64,000 bases of DNA, taken from Nematostella vectensis. Its lineage: Eukaryota > Cnidaria > Anthozoa > Actiniaria > Edwardsiidae. The notes below the pieces were generated by a model. It made no database searches. It saw nothing but the letters and a program-made list of their open reading frames with translations, and was not told the origin of the DNA. This document shows positions 56,267-64,000 of this stretch, one piece after another (the first letter of the stretch is position 1; each line of letters opens with the position of its first letter). The stretch lies in NCBI RefSeq assembly GCF_932526225.1, contig NC_064048.1, positions 7,667,015-7,731,014 on the forward strand, written 5' to 3'. A program made the translations under genes and the position numbers.

Positions 56267-56275
56267 TGAAGAACA
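56267..56275. repeat. MULE target duplication, left (copy C)
   Basis: TGAAGAACA, matched exactly at 60334-60342 on the other side of the element. Nine bases is the usual length for Mutator-like elements. Confidence 0.93.
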
Positions 56276-59200
56276 ACTTGCGGCTAAATGCAGGAATCGA
56301 TCCAGTTCCCGATTGGTCAAGAGAGCAATAGTCTTCCGACGGTATGCCGATACCCACCGAGCGGTCATCGGCCAAACATCGTTAAAGCTGTTCCACACGT
56401 GGGACGGAATAGAGAAATTTGTTTGTTTGATGATACTTTACTCTTCTATTTTGCGTTTTGTGGCACGAGCAAAGATGTTAGACATTTGAAAATACCTTTT
56501 TTTTACCGTCCTCGAAGGATCTTTTGTCGATTGTCTCTTCACTTTGAGGTTGGAAAAAAGAAGCTGAGTATCAAGACTTTTGTGCACACGAGGTGAGTTC
56601 GATAATTAACAGATTTAAGGTATCAATATTTGAACACGTTGCTTATATCATATAAGTTAATAGGATTGTTAGCTGTTATAAAAGATCAGGTCCCAACCTG
56701 CATAGTAGAGAACGTATGAGTGTACTTTATTAAGTGGCGAAAAGCTCCATTTCATCGATCAAGATCGATTCCTGTATAACTGAAAAAGATCCATTCCTTT
56801 TTATCGCCCCCCAAAATTGAGTAAGGTTGTATTTTATATGTTTCTATCTTAACTTTAAGTAGTATTTTGATAGTTATATTTCTTTTTTCAAATTGATAAG
56901 GTTTCAACGGTAAAACAGTAAGGTCAATTTTTTTGGATACCGGATCGATTTCTGCATGAAAGATCCATAGACCACAGCACTAAAAACTAATATCGTACTA
57001 CTCATATATTTGTATCCATTCAAGACATGCAAACTTCTCAGCTTTGGCCAGGCATTTAATTTCAAGCAAAAACTTGTTAAAATAATGTCTCAATTATATG
57101 GCAGTCTTCATTTTAATTACCCATTGTCCCCTACACCAGTCTGTACAGGACGTAGCATCAGCCTACAGTAGGATAACTGGTATTAAAGATATGTATCCAT
57201 CAAGGTGATAGCAACTACTCTTCAACCAAGTAGTAGCTTGGGTTTTTAGACAATTTCAGTGCGAACAAGGATTAATAGCAGAATTGTCGCCCCGTAACAA
57301 TTCTCAAATAAAACAACCAAACACTTAGAAATATTATAAACAGGATTATACAGAATAAAACTTGTAAATAAATAAAACTTGTAAATTTATGCTCAATGAA
57401 GTTCAACCTAATTTCCTTCCATTTTATGAGGTTGCCATTGCCTATGCATGCTGGGACCCTAGTAATAAATTATTGGATAGACTTCTATACAAGTTTCTGC
57501 TTTTTCGATGCAGACTCTAGGCAGTCCTTGCACATCCAGTTGTTGCCAGCAGGTTTTGCACACATCCTGGAACACAAAGATAACACAAAGTTTGATGTAG
57601 TGGACTCACAGGAAACCAACAAAATATTTTTGTGTTCAAAAGATGTGACTAATTTTTCAAAGTTAATTGGTAGTGTTGTTGTTGTTATTGAGAATTTATT
57701 AATCTGATAAGCTTACCAGTCAAGTACCCTTTCACAACTGTAACACGCAATTTTGTTGGTATTGTTATCTGCAAGCAAAACCAGACACTTCTAACAATAC
57801 ATGTAGTCTTTTTTTTTTAGTTTTCTTTTTTGTTGAGTAGAACCTCTGCGTCTCCATTTTCTTGTTTGCTGGAGCAGTTTTGTTATTTGCCAGAGGGATT
57901 GTATCAGTCTTTTTTTTATTAAGGCCGTAAGCAGATTTTGTGTTTTTGTCAAGTCCTTTTCTAGCTGTTTTAGAATACTTGCTGCGTGACAGCAATCAAC
58001 TTTCTCTAATAACTGGAGAAGTCCTTCCTTTATTCTTTCTTTGGCTGAATCCACATCAGGTTTTTGGACTCTACACATTTGGCCAGGAATTCTATTTCTT
58101 GGTCTAAATTTGTTTCTAATTGACTTTTTTATGCTCATTTTCTTTTTGTTCGGCCAGTCTCTTTGCCAGGTGGATATGCTTGCATATTGTTGTTGTTATG
58201 AGGGAGTCTGGACAGGTGCATTGAGACTGATGAATGCAAATATTGCATTCTTTACATCTCACCTTGCATTTAGTATCTTCCGGGCAACAAATTGCATGCA
58301 AAACTACTCTGTTTACATGTTTGTTGTCGTCTGATGAAACAGACCATACTCCATCTCCTACAGTGACAGCATTTTGTGGGGACATAAGCAAACTTTGTTT
58401 GTGTCTCTTAGAAATGTTGTTTATTCGATAGCTTAATTTTCCTTTTGTCATTTTTATCATCCTATTGAAGGCCTTGTCCCACACATACTGCTGAGATTTA
58501 CCAAACATGTATCTACACATTTGTTCACTTTCCCTTTGAGATACACCCTTTTGAACACTCTGTGGAAGGCTTCCACATACATGTTTGTATTTATCCCCAT
58601 TCCTTTTCTATAACAGTATGCCCATTCCTTTTTCTTTGGCACCCAGTCTTTTCTAAAGTATTCATAGAATTCTATTGTTTTTGAGCCCAGGTAGTTTAGA
58701 AGAGCTAGAAGCAGTTTCTTAAAAACATCTTCATTAGTTTCTTGGAGGGCAGTCCTCATCATTTTGTACACCTCCTCTTGAACCTGCTTACTACCTATCT
58801 TTCTTCTGAGTTCTAACTGCCAAGCTTTGTCAGTGTGCCAGGTGCATATAAGCTTAGCAGGGTGGAGGCCTCCCAATATGGCTATCCAAGCATTGTAGAA
58901 CTGTGGGGCCATGTCACTCATAAAAAAACTTGGACTGTATGACCCCACAGTTTTTTCTAATTTCCCTAATAAATATTGTCATGGTGGTGAAAGTCCTCAT
59001 GACTTGACAAACACCATCCCACAGGAAAACCTTGATCAAACTCATCCATGACTAATATTGTTGTTAGTGTAAAGTCATATGCATTTGTGCCATGAGTTGA
59101 ATCACAGCAAATGCCTTTGTGGCCAAATCTTGTCAGCATATTTTTTTGAATTTGACTTTGCAAAACAATAAAAACATCGGATTTCTGTAGGTCATACCCT

Positions 59201-60333
59201 TCCTCTGCTATCTGCCCCTGTAGTTTATAGTACAATACAGGGTTATTATCCTCTAAACTCCACTCTGTTATCCATGTAAGCACACTTTGTTGGTCATTTG
59301 GATGACGTTGAACATCTTTCAGCCCATATGCTCTTTCAATGTTTTGGATGTCTTTACGCTCCAGAATGTGGTGTCTGCCTATGTTCTTAGTTGATACACT
59401 GTCCCGTACATCTTGTAGAATTTTTTCCTTTGTTACTCCCTGTTTCAGTTGTTTCAGTATATTGTAGAATTGATTTACTTAGTCCTTTAAAAAATAACCT
59501 GTCTTCACCTGTATAGCAGGAAAAATGATGTGTTTCTTCTTTGAAGATAACCCCATGAGCTGCTTTCAAGTGCACAATCAGATCTACCACTCTGTGGCAC
59601 CTAAAATTGCATGATTGGCACCTGGATATTCCATTACTCTCAGCAACACCATGTCTCCTTTTGAAGTGCCTTTGCAAATTTGACTTGAGTGTGATATTAT
59701 CCCCACAGTATGTGCAGTCATAGAGAGTTGATGATGGGGTGGAGATGGTGATAGGATTAACCTGTGGTGGTGTGACTTGTTGCATGTCAACAGGCAAAGA
59801 TTGCGGGGTTGTAGGGTGATGGCGACTGCCTGATGCTGATGGCAGTTTAATTTGTGGTCCAGTGACTTGTTGCAGGTCAACTGGTGCTGATGGCGAGGAG
59901 GTTGGTCGACACATGGTCACTTTTAATACCAGAAATCAAATCCAACTGCTTAAATAACTGACAATGGAGCGTAGAATAGTTGAAAATCGAGAAGTATAAG
60001 TAAATCATTTACCTTTTACCACAACGATTTAGAGTTCAAAGTCACTTAATAAGCTTAGTGCAAAATATCGCCTCTTTTGTAGTAGAAATTTCTCTATTTC
60101 CTTCCTCACATCAAGCTATCAATTCTGGTGATCGAATGCTAAAGAAAATAGAGGATTTGCGGTCTAAAAAGTAAAGAAAAAGACCAAACACAGACAACAC
60201 TTGTGCCGCGTTTTCAATAAGACTGCAGAACTGCAGATCGGCTTATTCGGTCTCACTTCGGTCCGCGCGAAAGAATGCCATTGTTCTCTCGACCAATCAG
60301 GAATTGGATCGATTCCTGCATTTAGCCGCAAGT
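56276..60333 (-). mobile_element. Complete MULE DNA transposon with 54-bp TIRs (copy C)
   Basis: A 4058-bp element. Both ends start ACTTGCGGCTAAATGCAGG when read inward; the terminal repeats agree over about 54 bp with four mismatches. The 9-bp target duplication TGAAGAACA flanks it. The coding part lies on the minus strand. Between the left TIR and the gene's 3' end (about 56330-57790) is non-coding AT-rich DNA. Confidence 0.95.
57791..59914 (-). pseudogene. MULE transposase with C2H2 and SWIM fingers (copy C)
   Basis: The transposase would cut and paste the element. Pieces in gene order are as follows. The N-terminal piece (59914-59387) has two C2H2 fingers (CTYCGDNITLKSNLQRHFKRRH and CQSCNF...HLKAAH). 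Then comes WITEWSLEDNN with CCDSTHGTN, the first catalytic Asp region (59283-58966). The FMSDMAPQFYNAW and CTWHTDKAW block carries the second Asp (58948-58457). A SWIM finger CTCPDS...CKHIH follows (58520-58116), then a basic tail. Frames change near 59470, 58970, 58510 and 58125, several of these at or next to homopolymers. The same changes occur in B. This copy is therefore probably inactive unless these are introns or sequence errors. Confidence 0.85.
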
Positions 60334-60342
60334 TGAAGAACA
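60334..60342. repeat. MULE target duplication, right (copy C)
   Basis: Second copy of TGAAGAACA. Confidence 0.93.
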
Positions 60343-61121
60343 ACCTCGTTCCCAGGGTCTTCTGGGTAATTTTCAATATGGCGTCTAGCTGAAGAACAAC
60401 CTCGTTCCCAGGGTCTTCTTGCTGACCCATTTCCACAAGTAGACCGACTCTAGAGTATTTCGAGTATGTACAAAGATCCAATATGGCGGACGGCAAGGGA
60501 GAAACGAAGCCGTGGAAGGAAGTTAAAATGCTACGTTTCTGAAATGATCAAATCTAAGACATCCTGAAACTCAAAATTGTACGTCGTTGATTTAGGCAAG
60601 TTTTATCGAACATCTGAAGGTCCCTTACAAGCAAAGCTGACAAAACAGGCTTGGCTTTTAGTATATTTCATGTTGGTATTGTTGCCGCTCCTCGCTCTCT
60701 GCCGTCGTTAAAAAAAGCAAAATATGGATAAACTACTTCCACCGTATAACTAACTGGCAAAAAAAGAACCCAGACGAAATTTCACAGAGCAAGGGGATTT
60801 GTAAGTACACGACATATTTTTATAGACGTTAGAAAACCGAAGCATTTTTCGTTATAAACATCAAAATGTGATTATTTACGGCTTTTGCAATTCTATTTAA
60901 TCCAGGAAAGCTAAAAGTACTTATTTGATATTTTTTCTTGGTATTTTTTTTGTGTGTGTGCCCCCTCCCTTGTAGTACCATATAGGGAATAAACGGATAA
61001 GACTTCAAGATGATATGCATGGGTTGTTGACTTTATTATATTTGGTGGCTCCTAGAAGAGCCTTTGTTTTGTTTTCTTGATATGGCTCCTAGAAGAGGTG
61101 TTGAGTTTTGTCTGAGAGTGT
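60343..61121. other. Unit DNA between MULE and DUF6589-like gene (C)
   Basis: Holds the remaining part of the 56-bp repeat, the exon-like ATG frame (60483-60542) also seen in A, and the uninterrupted LINE target site (GCTCCTCGCTCTCTGCCG near 60687). A GGATTTGTAAGTACAC stretch (60795-60810) looks like a splice donor, but no gene was recognised. Confidence 0.4.
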
Positions 61122-64000
61122 TCAAGGAAGTCCCATGCCTAGCTGTTTCTTGTGCTTGCAGATCCATCCATGAAGAGAATCCATATCCAGATCTGCAAGT
61201 GATGTGATCTGGATATCCTTGAAATGGCTGTGGGCTCTTGCATGAACTGGCCGAAATGGCCGAAGTTTTCTCAAATCCCAGACCATCCCTTGCTCATCTG
61301 CTTCCGAACTCACGGTGGAATAGCGAGAAGAGTTGTGTAAGTGGATTTTTTGGCAAAGTTATCCAAAATGACCTTGACGCCAGCTGCTGCCTTAGAGGAT
61401 CTGACCATGGCCTTCTCTGTCTTGTTAGCCCCCATGCTCTTAATGATGTCCTTGCTTGTCTTGTTACAGATTTCTTGTGCTGCATCACAGGCGATGTTCC
61501 TCCCTCTCCCACCAGACCAGTTCATGGATCGTCCCCATTTGACGCAATGTGCAGTTTCCTCTGACAGAAGAGCCTGGAAATAAAGGATTGTAAAAATGTT
61601 ATTAAAAGCATTATGGGGCTTTAAAAAGTGGTTGACTCCCTGCTGGAAAGGTAGCTTGCAAAGGAAGCCCTATAAAACAGTAATATTATAGACATGGAAA
61701 GGTTAAGAAAAGTCAAAACACATTTATTTTGACCTGCAATTACTCTATGTAAAACAAATAAGATACATTTTTATGTTTACTTTGACTTTGAAATAAGTGA
61801 CTGCCAAATAGAGAATAACTTTTTTACATAGTGTTGCTTTATAGTGGTTTAACTGTATCTTAAATTGATTATAAGGGTAATATTTGGCACGGGGTTTTTT
61901 TCAGAGTAGGTGGTGGAAATGGGTAAGTAAGGGCTGGAAGTCATTTTATTTTATCAGTTAAAATTTAAAAAAGTAGCTGCCTCTCGGTGGAAAATATGAA
62001 ACCCCTCTGTGAGGTCCTTAATTTCATCAACAATTATTACATAAAAGGATAAATACTGATAATGTAGTTTTAGTTAATACCTGTCATTTAAAAAAAAAAG
62101 CCAATCAATTGTTTCAAAATTTTTTTCCAGATGTCCTTAGGGCCGCTATGGTTCAACTTTAATATTCTTAAAAAATATCAATAAGACATTACCTCTAATT
62201 GTGCAATACTGGTGAGCATTTCTACAGCATACTTGGAGTAGCTGCTTTGACTGCGGAAGTAGAGGAGTAGTCGCTTGTTGTTGATGTGATTTCCCTCCCC
62301 ATCACCCTCGGCACATGTGTCCTTCAGTTGCATGAGAAATACAACAAGTTCAATCACATTCAGCCCATAGTATCTGCAAGTAAGGCGTTTTGTTAAAGTT
62401 AGTATTAACTATAAATTACAAGAATATTTTATATGTTTTTTTTTTGCTTATTGCCGCAGCCAAGGTGTGTTAGAAATGAGAGCTAACATTATACATACAT
62501 ACCACACCATCCATATGAAATGTATCCTAGTGTATAACTGACTTTGTCAATGCTTTCATCTGGATGTTGTTGAACTTGTGCTTCCTCGTTGTCTTCAGGG
62601 TCTGCTGGTGGGGATGTTGCATAGTTGTGGTAACTACATCATTTTCTCTCTACCTTTCTCTAGCTTTCGGGTCATTACATCATTTGCTCTCTACTCTTCT
62701 CTAGCTTTCGGGTCATTACATCATTTGCTCTCTACTCTTCTCTAGCTTTCGGGTCATTACATCATTTGCTCTCTACTCTTCTCTAGCTTTCGGGTCATTA
62801 CATCATTTGCTTTCTACTCTTCTCTAGCTTTCGGGTCATTACATCATTTGCTCTCTACTCTTCTCTAGCTTTCGGGTCATTACATCATTTGCTCTCTACT
62901 CTTCTCTAGCTTTCGGGTCATTACATCATTTGCTCTCTACTCTTCTCTAGCTTTCGGGTCATTACATCATTTGCTCTCTACTCTTCTCTAGCTTTCGGGT
63001 CATTACATCATTTGCTCTCTACTCTTCTCTAGCTTTCGGGTCATTACATCATTTGCTCTCTACTCTTCTCTAGCTTTCGGGTCATTACATCATTTGCTCT
63101 CTACTCTTCTCTAGCTCTCTGGTCTGACTCACGAGCTCAGCATCAGGGTCTGCCATGACATATTCATCAACAAAAGCTCCTATTACATTGTCATAGTAGC
63201 CCAATTTTTCTGTTTTTGTATGATGGAGGATCCTTGCAGGTGGGATGTGCCTGGTTGGCTGGCTGTCGGTGGTGTCCATCCCAAAGAATTCCATCCCAGC
63301 CTCTATGATGTATGCTTTGCCAACACTCAATAGAAATTGCTCACACCCTTCATATGACCTATTAGAATAACATAAAAAGTATGATTTTAACTAGTGATCA
63401 TTCAAACACTTTCAATCTTTTAAATAGTGTGTCATCCTTTTTCCCAATATACAAAAAAATGGTTTGATAGTGGAACACTGCTCTAAGGAAACCAAATTCC
63501 CTATTTGTCATGTTTCTTTTTAATTAACGAATACTTGTTAGTAAAAATTTTTTTGCAATGCTGTATAAAATCTTTATTGCTTAACTGTTACCTTGTTATT
63601 TTCTCTGGAGTAACGTTTCGGCGGTTGTACTTTTCCCTGAAGAATTTCAGTGTCCCAATCTCTCGGATGGACTCTGCTGAGTAGAGTTTTGTGTATACAA
63701 GCTGAAAAAAGACAAGCATAATAAACAACAGTGCATGTTAGTATTTGTTATACTGGTTTGTGGGTGGAAACAAGGCACCTGAATTTTTTGTTTCGAAACT
63801 TCGAGGAAATAAAAAGCTTTGAATAAGAATGATGAAGATTGCTTCTACTCCTGTACCATTGCTAATTCTAGCTTATTTAAATTTACTTTTTATAACTGTA
63901 CCTGTAGAAATGACATCTTGGTATGAGAGTGCTTACTAAATGGTGAACAATGATCAAATCGGTCTTTTGCGGTGTGGCAACCAGCTCTCAGATCTTTTGC
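61122..64000 (-). pseudogene. DUF6589-like spliced gene, copy C (partial, window edge)
   Basis: The 3' exons as in A. The exon with YYGLNVIELVV has CGA (62271-62273) where A and B have TGA, so this copy lacks that stop. The A6 frameshift in the last exon is still present, and the 41-bp array (11.8 units) interrupts the exon before it. The 5' exons lie outside the window, so its overall state is unknown. Confidence 0.65.
62631..63114. repeat. 41-bp satellite, about 11.8 units (copy C)
   Basis: Intermediate length between B and A. Units are more uniform than in A and lack the 38-bp and CTCTGTACTC variants. Confidence 0.95.

Larger units (their letters stand above)
50368..64000. repeat. Segmental duplication, unit copy C (runs off the window)
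   Basis: The third unit, cut by the window edge within the DUF6589-like gene. It has the complete MULE insertion and an 11.8-unit 41-bp array. Where they can be compared, C lacks the LINE of A and the MULE deletion of B. Confidence 0.95.

Overview
The window looks like a repeat-rich piece of an animal nuclear genome, most likely a cnidarian of the anthozoan kind (sea anemone or coral). This is an inference. It rests on single-exon family-type genes (a GT31 galactosyltransferase and a class A GPCR), DUF6589-like spliced genes, a zinc-finger/SWIM Mutator-like transposon, and short MITE-like repeats of a kind common in anthozoans. No prokaryotic gene organisation is present. No tRNA, rRNA or CRISPR was seen.

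Positions 1-11,042 are the single-copy flank. From left to right it holds scattered inverted-repeat debris, then a small TIR-bearing DNA element (1928-7093) split by a complete Ty3/gypsy retrotransposon (Gypsy-1, 2078-6579, minus strand, 249-bp LTRs without a visible difference, TSD CTTAT). An intronless GT31 glycosyltransferase follows (8085-9116), then a LINE fragment and an intronless class A GPCR (10222-11202).

From about 11,043 to the end the window is a tandem segmental duplication with three unit copies: A (11043-29234), B (29235-50367) and C (50368 to the edge). Each unit starts inside the last ~50 codons of the GPCR, so B and C carry only a GPCR 3' stub. In order, a unit holds a pyrimidine-rich minisatellite, about 2.5 kb of AT-rich non-coding DNA with hairpins and a mini-MITE, an intact 493-495 codon intronless gene on the minus strand, a MULE insertion site, a spliced DUF6589-like gene on the minus strand with a 41-bp satellite inside it, an 85-bp minisatellite, and a very homogeneous 19-bp satellite at the unit junction. 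Copies differ by later events. A has a LINE and a 3-kb expansion of the 41-bp array and lacks the MULE. B and C share a MULE insertion with a 9-bp TSD. B lost the 5' end of that MULE by a microhomology deletion. The B/C junction array was split by a second gypsy element (Gypsy-2, 45519-50042, TSD ACTCT, tRNA-Ser primer site).

The most interesting host-like signal is the 493-495 aa gene. It is open in all three copies, differs only by substitutions and in-frame indels, and the copies are mosaics of each other, while the DUF6589-like and MULE genes beside it carry stops and frameshifts. Its N-terminal half has a Cys-x2-Cys / His-x2-Pro / Cys-x2-Cys-Glu arrangement that resembles an HNH-like family known mainly from bacterial hypothetical proteins. 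That resemblance is from memory and needs a profile search.
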